Below, piece by piece: positions 46,469 to 57,878 of a stretch of 64,000 nt of DNA. The translations under genes were made by a program, and so were the position numbers. The stretch lies in NCBI GenBank assembly GCA_029449245.1, contig JANATF010000002.1, positions 1,054,001 to 1,118,000 on the forward strand, read 5' to 3'. The stretch comes from Mortierella alpina. Lineage: Eukaryota > Mortierellomycota > Mortierellomycetes > Mortierellales > Mortierellaceae. Numbering within the stretch: the stretch's first letter is position 1; each line of letters starts with the position of its first letter. The notes under the pieces were generated by a model. The model did not search any database. It saw only the letters and a list, made by a program, of their open reading frames with translations, and had not been told where the DNA came from.

Positions 46469-48992
46469 CTAGCTTGGCCCAAGCTTCTGGCTCAAGACCG
46501 GACGGCCAGTCTCCGCATCCAATCGTGAGGTCACTCGGGCCTCCTGTAAGGCGGGGTGATCGACGGCCTCAATTGGCTGCAGCTCCTCTATCAATGCCTG
46601 ATTCTCAAGGTTGCCGCTAAGAATATTTTTCATAGCCAGGATCGCGTACTCCCGGAGGTCTGTGTGTACATGCATGTTACGCAATTAGAATGTATATCAC
46701 AGCAGGACAGCAACTTGTTAGCCAGCACGCAACTTACATGGATTAGCATCATCGATATTACATTGGCTGAGCATAACAATCAGACCATTGCACCGGCGAA
46801 TACGATCCTGCACATGTCTCGAGCGATATGCCAAATTACCGACCAGCCGTACAATGTCCCGCTTCAAGCCCACAAAGAACGACTGCTGCCCTTGCAACGT
46901 TGAGGTATTAGAAAGCAAGCTGGACTCGGTATTGGCCGCCATCGACTCTGATGTGCTACTTGGCATCGGGCTAACAGGCTTTGTAACTCTCGCCAAACTT
47001 TTGTCTGCCTGTCGAAGTAGGTCTGTTCCTCCAAATGCATTAGTTAGACGACCTGAGCACATCGCACTGAAACACAATGGCCGCCTGAGTTACTTACCAA
47101 TGGCATTCTCAACCAGTCCCGCATTGACCATAGTCATATGTTGCGCTTTGAACCAGTCAGGAAGAAGCGGCGTGGCTCGGGGTCGCATTCCCACATCGAT
47201 ATCATCTGGGTCATCTACTGCACCAACTCCATCAACGCTGTTGTGGCGTACATCGACGCCAGGATTCTCCTCATGCAGACTGAGGTGCGAGAAGCATCCT
47301 AAGAGTAACATCAACCCCGACGACAAGTTGGCAAGATCCTCAACTCCGTGGCCACCAACTCCTGGTTGATCTAAAGTCCTCAGAATCTCGATTGTCATAG
47401 ATGAAACTTTTGCGAAAATATTCGAGAGCAATTCCACGGTGGCTGGATTTACTGCAGGCTCCGTTTCGTCCACTTCGAAAAGATAGCTGGCGGCGCTATA
47501 TTCGTTCGCTGCTGCCATCGGCTGCGCTCGGTGCTGTTGCTGCCCTTGGTAATGCTCCTGCAAGCGTTCGTGGTGGGCATAGATCTTAGAGTCGATCATC
47601 TTGAGTAACACCACTTGCTCCGCGCTGAGATACGACCGGGGCGTGCCCTTTTTTGTTGTGTCCTGATTTTCACCTTCCTCCAGTTTGAGCTCCTGAATTT
47701 TAGGAAGGTCGTCGTTCTCATCTCTCTCATGAATATTCTCTCCATGGTATCGAATTGTGTAGTCTTCCTGGCTGTCCGCTTCATCTTGAGCTGCCAGTGC
47801 TTTGAACAGCTCCTCGAAGAAGCCCTGGCTTATGAGATGATTGAAGAGCGTGTAGATCATTTCAAAGCTCCTGCGCTCCTCCTTGGTACTTGTAGCGTTC
47901 GACTCGTTGATGAGCCGAACAAGGAGATTCCTGCCCGATGCAGTTGAAAACAACAATGCACTAGATCAGAGGTATCATTATGACTGTCGCGTCAGCAAAG
48001 GGAGTCGCCATAAGGGTACTCCAGTGAGAAGCAGCAATGCCTCACCTTCGGTCCTGAGATTCAAACAAGCAGTTGTAGCAAAGCATGACTGTGCTGAGAA
48101 CGACAGTTTCGTCCTCAATTGCAGCCAAAGTGCTATGGATATAAGAGATCAGTCAGTAGATGTACGTAGGGTATTTATCATCAACATCATGCCGTGCTTC
48201 ACTCTTCTTTTACCTAAGTAAGTATTGATCACAGCTCAAGCTTGGAGCCTTGACTAGAAGTGAGTGCCATATTTCATCCTTCGCGACCTCATTTCCTGTT
48301 GCTATATTAGATAGCGCTTGAACTCCTGCTCTCAACAACAGAATATCTGCAAACATATATAGACGAAATAGATCAGTGTCTCCGATGAGATAAAAGAGTG
48401 CTGGCCACATTCACAAATTTCACTTGACGCACAAGCATTGTTGCCGTAATGCGTGTGTGCAGCCTGCGACACGACTTCCTGAATTTGCGGAGCTAGCGTG
48501 GCAATCCTAGGCAATTGTGGTTGGTATACGTGGTGTGAGAGGTTGCGCCGAGTCCTGGATCAGAGAGACACTACCATGTGCAAAACATAGCTCGGAGGAT
48601 ATGAACGCACCAGGCTTGATCCTGGGTCTTGGTTACTCCGGCGACACTGTTGCGAACAATTCTGCAAATGAACATGAGATCCTGCACTTGTTCAGGGTCC
48701 AGGGCATCCTTGACCACCTTGCTCAGAATAAACGCAATGTCCCTCCAAACGCTCTCGATGTTTACAATTTCAGCGCTATCGGCGAATTTGTATAAAGGTT
48801 TGGCCACGATCAGTGAATGTTAGGTCCATTAACAATGTCCTTGTTCTGGCACACACCGTCAACAACGAACCGAAAATCTTGATCGATTTGAAGTCGCTTC
48901 GCGATCGCATCCAGTTCCCCGGTCCTCGTGCTAGATGACCCGCTACCATTCTTCAAATCCTGCAATGTCCGAATCAACAACGCAGTCGACAT
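46469..48992 (-). CDS. ATXN10: Ataxin-10 family protein (Ctr86-like)
   Basis: An armadillo-like helical protein; in animals ataxin-10 acts in cytokinesis and cell survival, and yeast Ctr86 is the homologue. Exons on the minus strand: 48992-48853, 48775-48611, 48506-48433, 48346-48214, 48132-48046, 47960-47098, 47022-46738, 46659-46469; 645 residues. The diagnostic C-terminal Atx10 domain is clear: FFVGLKRDIVRLVGNLAYR, IVMLSQCNIDDANPYLREYA and AILAMKNILSGNLENQALIE. Upstream helices (LLLRAGVQALSNIATGN, VMLCYNCLFES, GRNLLVRLINESN) also fit. The exon 1 donor (GTGCCA) is weak and was chosen by frame, so the junction near residue 47 is uncertain. Confidence 0.9.
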
Positions 48993-49147
48993 TGTGAGGG
49001 TGCATGTAGTACAGGGCAAGGAAGTGGGCAATTGTCAAGGTTCTCTCACAACCTCACAACCTTGCAAAAAAAAAAAAAAAAAGTGGCTGAGTGATACAAA
49101 GATTTTATTTTAAAAATACATATTGTGGTCTGTTACAGAGAAACGGT

Positions 49148-49894
49148 TCAGCAGGAAACGCTAGACTCCCGATCACTTTCGAATTCGAACATATCGTCGT
49201 CCTCATTATCGTCATCCACCTTGGACATGGCCTCGTCGTCATCCGAAAGGGTAACGTACTCGTATTCAGGGACATGAACGTAGTAGTTTGAGTCGTCTGG
49301 GTCCAAATCTGGGTTCAGGGTGTTGTAATCGAAAGGCACGTATGGCGGGGATGAGCTGAAAGTGGAGTCGCCGTATCGGTCGAGTTGCTCAAACATAACC
49401 ATATCCTCTCCCCAGTCATACTCGGTCCCTTCGTACTCCTGTCCGCTGCCATACTCACTCCCGTAAAAATAAGAGTAGCATATGGGCGTCTTGATTGTGA
49501 AGCTTGGGCTGAGGCTAGGGCTAAGGCTAAGGCTGGGCGTGGGCAGGTCTTGTCTATTGGCAGTGACAAACAAGCCAGCAGAATCAAGCAACGGCGATAC
49601 ATTTACCACACGGTCGCCATTTCCAGCTATGGTCTTGAGCTTGTCTTGGGTATAGATCTTGTCCTGGGCGAAGACTGGAGACAGGTTGAGGAATTCGGCA
49701 AACTTGTGTTCCAGCGAGGTCAGTGCCGAGCTGCATGGGCTGGAGGGGTCGATGTGTGGGCTTTGGGATGAGGCACAGACAACGGATGCAGAGGTATGGT
49801 TATTATTCAGAGTCTGAATAACAGATCCTCCCGGAAGCGAGGGTGGAAGCTGGGTCTTACCAGTAGCTTCCTCCATAACACTTGCTGAGGCCAT
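49148..49894 (-). CDS. Acidic Ser/Pro-rich protein of unknown function
   Basis: An uninterrupted frame of 248 residues from the ATG at 49894 (an upstream ATG at 49951 is in frame). The N-terminal half is Ser/Thr/Asn/Pro-rich with a Ser-Leu-Pro repeat segment; the C-terminal half is rich in Tyr, Asp and Glu and ends in a strongly acidic tail (SDDDEAMSKVDDDNEDDD). No domain is recognised. The composition suggests a disordered regulator or activation-type domain, which is inference. It shares its 336-base upstream region with ATAT1. Confidence 0.55.
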   Translation of the reverse strand: MASASVMEEATGKTQLPPSLPGGSVIQTLNNNHTSASVVCASSQSPHIDPSSPCSSALTSLEHKFAEFLNLSPVFAQDKIYTQDKLKTIAGNGDRVVNVSPLLDSAGLFVTANRQDLPTPSLSLSPSLSPSFTIKTPICYSYFYGSEYGSGQEYEGTEYDWGEDMVMFEQLDRYGDSTFSSSPPYVPFDYNTLNPDLDPDDSNYYVHVPEYEYVTLSDDDEAMSKVDDDNEDDDMFEFESDRESSVSC

Positions 49895-50230
49895 GATGTT
49901 TGTTTGTAGTCGTGTGCTGTAGTAGAGGGGCTGATGGCTGCTGCTGCACAAAGTGTGGACGGAAAATAAAAGGGAGTGGAGAGGAAAGAGAGAGAAAACA
50001 AAGCGAACAAGAAAGAGCTGCGCCTTTTTCAGATGTCAGATTCGGCAACGCACCCTTAAGCATCGTCCGCCACTCGCCTGCTCGCCCCCCCTCCTTTCTC
50101 TTCCCCCCTTGGCCCACAAAGACACGCAGCGACAGCACCACGCAGCCCCGTCCACCCGCACCCCATCACCCGTCTCTCCACAGCGAGCCCCATCGCCACA
50201 CGGCACAGCACATCCAACGCGCCCTGCCCG
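49895..50230. promoter_or_regulatory. Bidirectional upstream region between the acidic protein and ATAT1
   Basis: A 336-base gap between two divergent start codons. It is C/T-rich on the plus strand approaching ATAT1 (CTTTCTCTTCCCCCCTTGG near 50095). No TATA box is evident. Confidence 0.5.
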
Positions 50231-52009
50231 ATGGACTTTGACTTCCCGCTGATCCCGCTCCTCCCGCTGCCCATCACCCTCGTCCCTGCCGCCACCTTTG
50301 CTGCCCTCGAGAACACCCAGACCCCGGTGCCGCCGGCCTTTGTGTCGTCCGTCTCGATCGGACTGTCCAAGACCACAGGCGGCGGTTTGGCTTCCGCCAG
50401 CTCGTCCTTTTCCTCATCCTCCCTCTCAACCTACTCGTCATCCTCATCCAATGTCTCGAACGACCAGGAGCGCCTTGGAGCCATTGTGGATGCTCTAGGC
50501 GAGGCCTCTGCCAAGGTTGGTCAAAGTTTCAACACTAACAAGCTCTGCTCTTGATGAGTTGTTTAATCCCTTTTGTGTTCTTCGTACCTTGTCATACCAC
50601 GATTCGCGTCCTTAGGCGCAGGAGTTACCGACCTCTATCACGCAGAGACTACGGCTAGCCAAGAATCCGACGCAGCGCGTCTACATCCTCCGAACAGGAC
50701 TTGACACTGGCGAGGACCAGTGGCTGGACCAGCTCGAGATCGACTCTGCACTCATGCGCGAATCTATTCGAAAGAGTCTCCTGGAATTCAACGGCTCCAC
50801 CCACTCTGGTTGCGGAGTTGATACACCCATTTCAGCACAGGAGGATGCATCCCGGAAAAGCGTGAAACACCGAAGCGAAGAAAAGGGAGTCTATGTTGCA
50901 GGGATGCTCAAGATGGGCGAAAAGAAGCTGTTTATCGTGGTAAGTCATTGCTCTTCAGTCACTTTTGCGCTACCGAAGCTAGAGCGTGTCGTCTTTTAAT
51001 TTTCATTCGTGCTTTGAACATGGCTTCCATGGCGGTCTATTTTAGGATAAACTGGGAACTTTGCATGAGCAGGAAGTTTGTTGCGTCCTTGACTTTTATG
51101 TGGACGAGTCGTGCCAGCGAAGAGGGTTCGGGAAGTTGCTTTTTGATTACATGCTCAAGGTATTTTCTTTCCGTACATGCACGGAATCTCACCCCTTTTT
51201 CACTTTTGTTACCTTCCCCATTTCACTTCATGCCCTGCACAGTTTTCAAGGGGTGTTCCTGACTCGTGGTCATTGTTGTTGCAGCGCCAAATTTTTTATC
51301 TGTTACTCATGTGTGTGCTCATGTGTGTGCTCATGTTCGCTTATGCTAGGTTGAAGATATCGAGCCCAATCAGATCGCTTACGATCGTCCAAGTCCGAAA
51401 CTCTACCGGTTTCTCAGCAAGTACTTCGGGCTGGAGCGACACCTTCCGCAACCGAATCAGTATGCGATCTTTGAAGGGTTTAAACTAATCGATTCAGGGG
51501 AAACCATACAGGTGGATGATGACCCTGCCTCGTCAGTAGCGCGGTCGTACATTACCTCAATTCCGGCTCAACAACAACAACCTTCACAGCCGTATACCCC
51601 GTTTATACCCAACCAGCTACATAATGACAAAGGAACCACCTCAGCAACTAAGACACCTGTAACATCCAGAGCTCTGCAGTCTTCTGTTGTGTTCAGCTCA
51701 GGAAGCGCGCAGGACAACTCCAATATCGCAGAAAACCAGACCATCACACACACCGTGCAACAGCAACAGCCCAATAGGCGCATCTCTTCTGCATTCTCAT
51801 CGTCTATAAATCTAGCAAGTACCTCTACGGCCATTGGATCAACTTCATCGTTACCCATTACAGCAAAAACGAGCAGTGTTATTCCCGCGAGTTCGCCTAT
51901 TACATACTCACAACAGGAGACAGCTGGAACGGCGTCTTCAGGCGCGAGGATCTCGAGGTTGCTTGCATCCTCGATCGTCTTTGCCGACCCTGCTCTGGGG
52001 TACACGTGA
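50231..52009 (+). CDS. ATAT1: Alpha-tubulin N-acetyltransferase (ATAT1 / Mec-17)
   Basis: Acetylates Lys40 of alpha-tubulin inside microtubules. Exons: 50231-50515, 50616-50939, 51046-51159, 51350-52009; 460 residues. The catalytic domain aligns well with the family: N-terminal MDFDFPLIPLLP, IVDALGEASAKAQEL, QRVYILRTG, the core LDFYVDESCQRRGFGKLLF (catalytic Asp of LDFY; acetyl-CoA loop QRRGFG where animals have QRHGHG), AYDRPSPKLYRFLSKYFGL and NQYAIFEGFKL. A Ser-rich insert (residues about 57-80) and a long Gln/Ser/Thr-rich C-terminal tail (residues about 290-460) are additions. The tail is low complexity and could contain an unrecognised intron. Mec-17 usually tracks with cilia and flagella, so its presence here is notable. 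Confidence 0.93.
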
Positions 52010-52129
52010 GAGCGCTAGCATACTGTCCTGGTATGTTATTTGAAGAAATAAAATGGTCAGCATCATGCTAATTTTTCCAAAAACGACAACCGTCCTACTT
52101 ACCGTTCTGGGCGTGGCGCCTAGTCCCAC

Positions 52130-53480
52130 GTGGCGCCTAGTCCCAGGGTATGTAGCATCCCGCCACGGCCAGGGGTTGATTTGTTCCAGTCTTTGGTGAT
52201 CTGGTGTCTGTGGTGGTTGGGATGGCGCTCCACACAACAGTGGGGGAGAGCCACTGGGGGATTGGATATCGAAGTGCAAACACCCACAGAAGCGATTGCG
52301 ATGGCAGCGTTCCCGTCGCGACTCATTATTGCTCGACCAACCCGAACAGCAGGGCAAACGGGGTTCAAGCAAATGACTGAGCACAAATGACTGAGCAGTT
52401 CACCTTGGCCGTGCGCACGACTTTACCCAAGACCCTCCTTGACGATGGGTGTTTCAACTCGTGGAAGTAGCGAAGGCAAGTCTTGCTGGTTCTGAATTCA
52501 TCCTGCATTGCTGTTACGGTGGACTTTGCAAGCTCCATGGGGATCTTCATGCCTCCGCGCTTCGCGTGGCCTTTATTCCTTCTCCCAACGCAGGTGCCCG
52601 CGTTTCTCATGGAATTGATCACCTGGATCTAGCGGGGGCAGGCGGGGCAGTCTTGGGTGTGCACAAAACGTGGTCCAACGTCATGATTGTGAGTGTGGTG
52701 CTGTCGACAGCGCGAGCGAAATCCATTGCTGTGGTCGATCGCTGTGTCCAGGTCTAAAGTATTGAACAGAGCGTTCGCTGGATGCGAGTCGCACGACTTT
52801 GTCGTGACCATAAAACTAAAGGAGTCTACAAGATCTTACTAGCTTGGATTCCTCTCCGGGCACGCTCAATCTGCTCCATCGACAATCGTTGTATGGCTCG
52901 GGGGTTTCGTATACGAAAAGTGTATCTGGCACATATCCTGTTGTGGCTGCTCTCGAATGCCTGTATTGTGTGGCTGTCATTCATGCGCTTGTTATGGGCA
53001 TCGCGCAATGCAGCAACAGTCGTGGCACTCTTGAGGGACGCTAAAGCTTCCCTCGCTCGTTTATAAACCTGACCCACGTCCGAATCCCGTTGTATTTGGC
53101 AGTTGCGTGCGGCAGCTAATTGTGGGCAATGAAATTGATTCTCTGCATTCGCAGCTTCTTGTCCTTGGGTATGGGAGAGAGGCTCCTGGGGCTGCTCATG
53201 GGTCAGCTTTTGTTGGTGCGCAAAACGATCTACAGTTTCGAAGTTGATCATCTGTCAGTTGTATAAACGCGCAATTAAGTTTTCGGGTGTATTACAATAA
53301 AAGCATACCTAGACATTCGTAGTAATTCGCATGGGCCAGGAGCTCGTCGAGTGTTGTGGATATTGTGGTAAGGTGCACGACTAAACTCGGGTCCCCACCA
53401 GTGATTGCAATCTTGCAGGCCGGGTCAGGAAGGAGTCCCTCTTTCATGGCCGTCATGTCATTGCAATAGTGGTGCAAGTG
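52130..53480 (-). pseudogene. Decayed Fanzor-like RuvC nuclease, copy C
   Basis: On the minus strand a Fanzor C-terminus can be pieced together over several frames: a possible RuvC-I (ITGGDPSLVVHLTTI near 53400-53360), a long helical stretch, HAKRGGMKIPMELAKS near 52530, RuvC-II plus zinc-finger start (MQDEFRTSKTCLRYFHEL near 52490), a CVIC-type second cysteine pair (NCSVICLNPVC), and RuvC-III (MSRDGNAAIAIASVG near 52300). Frames are broken many times and one zinc Cys appears as Tyr. The DEFRTSK signature is shared with copy B. Related minus-strand coding-like debris (for example DLSKLHDGQRTRHFGLTR near 54950) extends to about 55.2 kb and may be its N-terminal part. Confidence 0.6.
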
Positions 53481-53528
53481 CCCCAGCCGACTCCCAGGTT
53501 GGCCATACGATTCTGGACGGAGCTGTCA

Positions 53529-53551
53529 ATAATGATGATGATGATGATGAT
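53529..53551. repeat. ATG trinucleotide microsatellite
   Basis: About seven tandem ATG units inside the decayed region; on the minus strand it would encode a serine run. Confidence 0.85.
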
Positions 53552-55684
53552 TCGGCATACTTATTCCACTCGTATTTCTTGTCTCGGAGATCTTGCTTCT
53601 TGCGCCGGAGTGGGACGAGCTTGAGCATTACCTCATTCGCCGCTGCTCTTGCTTGACCAAACACTGCACGTATCGTGGCAATCGATTCGTGGATGGAATG
53701 GGTGTGGATGTTGTGCTGTAGTTGTTGCTTGGCCAAGACTTGCTTTCTGTGCAAAGTGCTGTAGACCTTTTGATGCTCGTCAATCTGTTCTTGCAGGGGC
53801 CCCAGCTACTGAGAATACTTCGCCGCTTCTTTTTTTGGCTTGCTGATGAATAGCCCAGTTCTGCGGCGGCAGTCTCCCACTTGCTGACTGTTGATGCGCT
53901 CTGGTCTTTTTTTCCGTCTCTTTGTCAGGTCCCGGCCTCTGTCATCTTTGACGCTGGCTCTATGTAAATGATCAGTCTCCTCGTCCACAAATGTCATTCT
54001 AGCAGAGATCAAGCGAGCATATTAGTAACCACTCTCTTTTCACGAGCTATGCACGGATTGTCTTTAGCCAGTCGCTCACCTGTTATTAATACTGAACAAC
54101 ATCCCATGACTGCGGCGAAAGTCCTTGATATAGTTCAGGTCAAAAAACGCACCGATTAGCCTGCCGTGGTTCTCGTCACAGGCTGCAATCTTGTGATGGC
54201 TATTAATCGGGTTGCCGGTGAGACCGCAGAGGACGTCAAAGGACCCAGGACCTGACGGACAGAACATCTCCATGATAGATAACGGACTCGGTCGCAAGGA
54301 TCTCAAGGCGCTAATCGAGGGCTGGGAGGCAATCGAGCGGCCAAGTTCCTTATGTCTTAGCGCCTCGAGCGTCACGCTGGCGATCATAACATATGCTGTG
54401 CGGAAGCTCGAAACGAATCGGCCCTTTGTGTTCCTTCATTTCTTTGGCACGTACGGAGTAAGGGCGTTGACAATGCGTAGGACCGCCTTTAGCTCCTGCC
54501 ACGTTAAGTTAGTGCCCGAAATTGCAAGATCCAGGACGTGGCTTTCCTCGATACTCTGTGGTACCTCAGGCGACTTTAGCACTCTGGTGAGAAGTGCAGC
54601 AAGTAACTTATCCTCTTGCCAGAGGCTTCTGTCACATCTGGTATTAGTAAAGCAAAATGAGAAAAAACCAAGAGAGGCAAGAGAGGATCGAGGAGTATGT
54701 TAGGAGTGCAAGGGAAGATACAGACTAAAGAGATGCCACTGGACCTCGTACCAATTTTCTTGTTCTGACCGGCTTACGCGGAGAGCATCGAGACACCGGC
54801 TCGCACTTCTTCCTCGTCGGGTTCGCCCTCATAGGTCTAAAAGAACCTCCCTTTGGAGGACTTCATGCAGCTCCACGTCGCCGCACTTGACCTCGCCCTT
54901 GTCAAATAACTCAAATAGCGCCTTCTTATTCGGAACGTCTTTGTCAGGCCGATTGGCTCTAGTAAGTCCAAAATGTCGAGTCCTTTGGCCATCATGGAGC
55001 TTCGACAGGTCTAGCTGGCCAGTGAGATGAGCCGGCTTTTCCACCGCTTGAACTGCAGGTGTCGCTGTGTGCCGTGAGATGCTTGCTGCCCTCGCCGCTC
55101 TCTCTTCTTCTGAGGGAGCAATCGCAGGTTTTCCTGGCGACTAGGGGCAGGATGCCGCCGTAAGAGTGATACAAGGAGACCTACCATTGCATAAGCATTT
55201 CGCATAAGCATTTCTCGCTATCGCCTAAATGGGATGTGTTCAAATCTGCTCCGTGATGCCACCCAAAGAATGTAAACCCACCTTTAATAAAGTACCTTGG
55301 GTATAGGCGGAAAGGTCAGTCATCGAATCCGTGAGATATTCCTGTTGTTCAATGAGCACACGTTTCACGACCTCTTATTGTTCGCGAGGCATATCTTGTC
55401 GAAAAAGATTTTTTTAAGCGACGTCGTGCACGTCCGATTCTCGTCATCATTTTCCTCCTCCTCAATGATGACGGCTCCTGAATCGTCGGATCGACTCTAC
55501 AGTCTCACGCCATCGTGACGTGCTCGTTTACCCAGTTTTGAAGCAACATGACGCTGTTTAAGAAGCAACGGAGGAGATAAAACGTTGATGAGAAGTGATT
55601 TTCAGAAGAGGTTAGACTTGAACTTGAGAGTTCTTCCTTACCAAGCCCTTTCTACTGCCGCTATTGCACTGTCTTTAGTAACGT

Positions 55685-56065
55685 CTATCTCTCGTTGTTT
55701 GTCGTAATGTTGCCAAAGGGAAAGGATGTTGCGCAGGCTGATCGACATCCATGAGTGCCTCGAAGTCTTGATATAGCGGATCCGTCTTTTTGCAGGTCAA
55801 TGGTACGAGTTGTGAGACTTGACTGAAGGAAATACGCACGTGAAGGAAGGCCACCGTGCTCAGGACAGTCCCACATGTGCTCCTCGGTGTCTGGCGTCGG
55901 GTATTGCTCGTAGCATAATCTACAACTGTCGTCGTCATATACGTCCGGTTTACGCTGCATTATGGCCGTGGTGTGGGCAGCATACCGTGAAATAACTGCG
56001 CGCAAGCGTGAAAGATTTTTTTTGATAGCTACGATCCCTTGGAGCATGATAGAAGGACGATTCAA
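55685..56065 (-). pseudogene. ORF with CxxC...H...C cluster, possible retrotransposon zinc-binding tail
   Basis: An open minus-strand frame of 126 codons with RYAAHTTAIMQRKPDV followed by SCRLCYEQYPTPDTEEH and MWDCPEH. A CxxC-(x)n-H-x3-C arrangement after a helix is typical of the zinc-binding domain at the end of LINE reverse transcriptases (zf-RVT), but no reverse transcriptase is visible nearby, so this is tentative. Confidence 0.35.
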
Positions 56066-56398
56066 AACTATGTAACACTAGGCTGTTAGTTAAACAACTA
56101 CGGCTCCTCCGCTGCTGCCGCGTCAGCCCGCGCCAGCCAGAATCCCTCCGTGTCCATGACCCCAGACGCATGAACGACCGGACCCGTCCTCTACGTGACC
56201 TGTTGGACACAAGGCCTCTTTTAGTCGGAGTCGTCGATCAAAAACAAACTTTGCAATCTACCAAGGCGTTCCATAAGTGCAAGCGTGAAAACCTCTATAA
56301 ATGCAAGACATCTCCATAAGTGCATGGAACTTCTCTAAATGCACGCCAATTATTTGTGGCTTAACATTCTTTAATAATTTGTGGCTTTGCAATTGAAT

Positions 56399-56470
56399 GG
56401 GGTTGTAGCTCAGTGGTAGAGCGCTCGCTTTGCATGCGAGAGGCCTAGGGTTCAATCCCCTACTGCTCCA
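56399..56470 (+). tRNA. tRNA-Ala (TGC)
   Basis: A full cloverleaf of 72 bases without intron: D arm GCTCAGTGGTAGAGC, anticodon arm CTCGC-TTTGCAT-GCGAG with anticodon TGC, T arm TAGGG-TTCAATC-CCCTA, and acceptor stem GGGGTTG/CTGCTCC with one mismatch and discriminator A. The A box and B box (GGTTCAATCC) are intact. A T-run follows within 20 bases only weakly (TTTTGG). Confidence 0.95.
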
Positions 56471-56536
56471 AGTTTTGGTTATTACCTTGAGAACTTTCTT
56501 TTTGAGAGGAACGGAAGAACTCGAACAAGATTAATA

Positions 56537-57145
56537 TGACATGACATGTCACTTTAGTTGTTCTGACAGCACCATCGTTTTACGTCAGCTGAACGGCTTT
56601 CTATATATTCTGACATGCATTTTATCTTTTTGCCGGATACATGTCAGAATAACTGGATACTGTGACATTACCGCTCGGCGAGACGAGGGTGAAATGGTCT
56701 CATTTTGGCTTGGGGATAACGGTGGAGATGAGTATTCGACGAGGACTTACTTTCAGAGTCGTTGTGCCATTTTTTGTCGAAAGAAATGGAAATGAAGGTG
56801 GCTCCTACTGAAAACGATATTGGGTAGCCCTAGAAGATCTGGTACTACTAGTGACCAGAAGCACCGCCGTTCATATCTGCTAATACAAATGAGGCGTTGA
56901 CCTACATGCTGTTGCTCGTCACGTATCATGGCTGAGCAGGAAAACAACCGTGTGCTACATACATCCTCTTCGTGCGCTAGTTTATGGAGTGCGACTCGTC
57001 TTTTCTCTGAATTTGCACATGTATACGACCGAGAGGAATCTAAAGCACACATACAAGAACGAAGGCTGCCTCGCAGACAGGCATGCTGGCTTGAGAGTTG
57101 CAGGTGCCTTCAGAACAGCCATATATCATTCATAGGTTACACTGC
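56537..57145 (+). repeat. Long direct repeat, copy 1
   Basis: This segment and 59218-59712 share an ordered series of similar blocks: TAATATGACATG, GGTGGAGATGAGTAT / GGTGTAGATGAGTAT, GACTTACTT(T/C)C(A)AGTCGTTGTGCCATT, GGAAATGAAGGT, CTAAAGCACACAT, AGAACGAAGGCTGCC. The copies have diverged by substitutions and indels. No coding capacity is evident in either. Confidence 0.65.
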
Positions 57146-57878
57146 CTACAGCACTGCTGCACGCCATGCCTACGTGACCATTCCTTTTCAGAAACAATTC
57201 ACCAGTTGCGAAAAGACGCAGTGTAACACTCCTTGTAATCGAACGATCGGGGTATGATGACTGGGTAACACTGGTATCAAGGAAGCGATGGTAGGTATTG
57301 GTTGCTATGATGGCACAGGAGGAGCCGACGATTTCTATTTCTAAGTAATCAACTTGGTATCATAGGTTGGTTAGATGTTGCGCTAGAGTTCCTGTTACAC
57401 TTGCCCAGAGCCTCTGCCTTCTGTCTCCTACAGCACTTTTTGAAGCAATATGTATATTTTAGTGTTCTTCATAGGGCACCGTTCCACGGGCACCATGTCT
57501 GTATGCGTTTCTAAGATAAATGTCCACTCGTCTGCCTTGCACCATTTTCCCCCCTCTTCTGCCTCTGCCACAATTATCCAGTTCCTGTCGCTTCCCTCAA
57601 CACTCAAAAGGAAATACTACTCTCACACCACTTTTCAGCCCTAAACCACGTTTCGAGCCGCTAAATAAAAATAAAATATCACTTCGTCCTGATCATTTCT
57701 GTCTTCTGGAAGCATGCGAGAGCAAGGAATAGGTGTTCGAATGAGCTTGAAGCAGGTCATCCAACTATAGACTTGTAGCGTGTTGGATCAAGTATACTGG
57801 ACTCTCAATACGAGCGTCTCACTAAGTTGATGCTGGGGAGCTGTGCCCAGGCACTCAATAGCATCACTCTCTATAATT
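57146..57878. other. No gene recognised
   Basis: Spacer between repeat blocks. Only short unrelated open frames are present. Confidence 0.35.
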
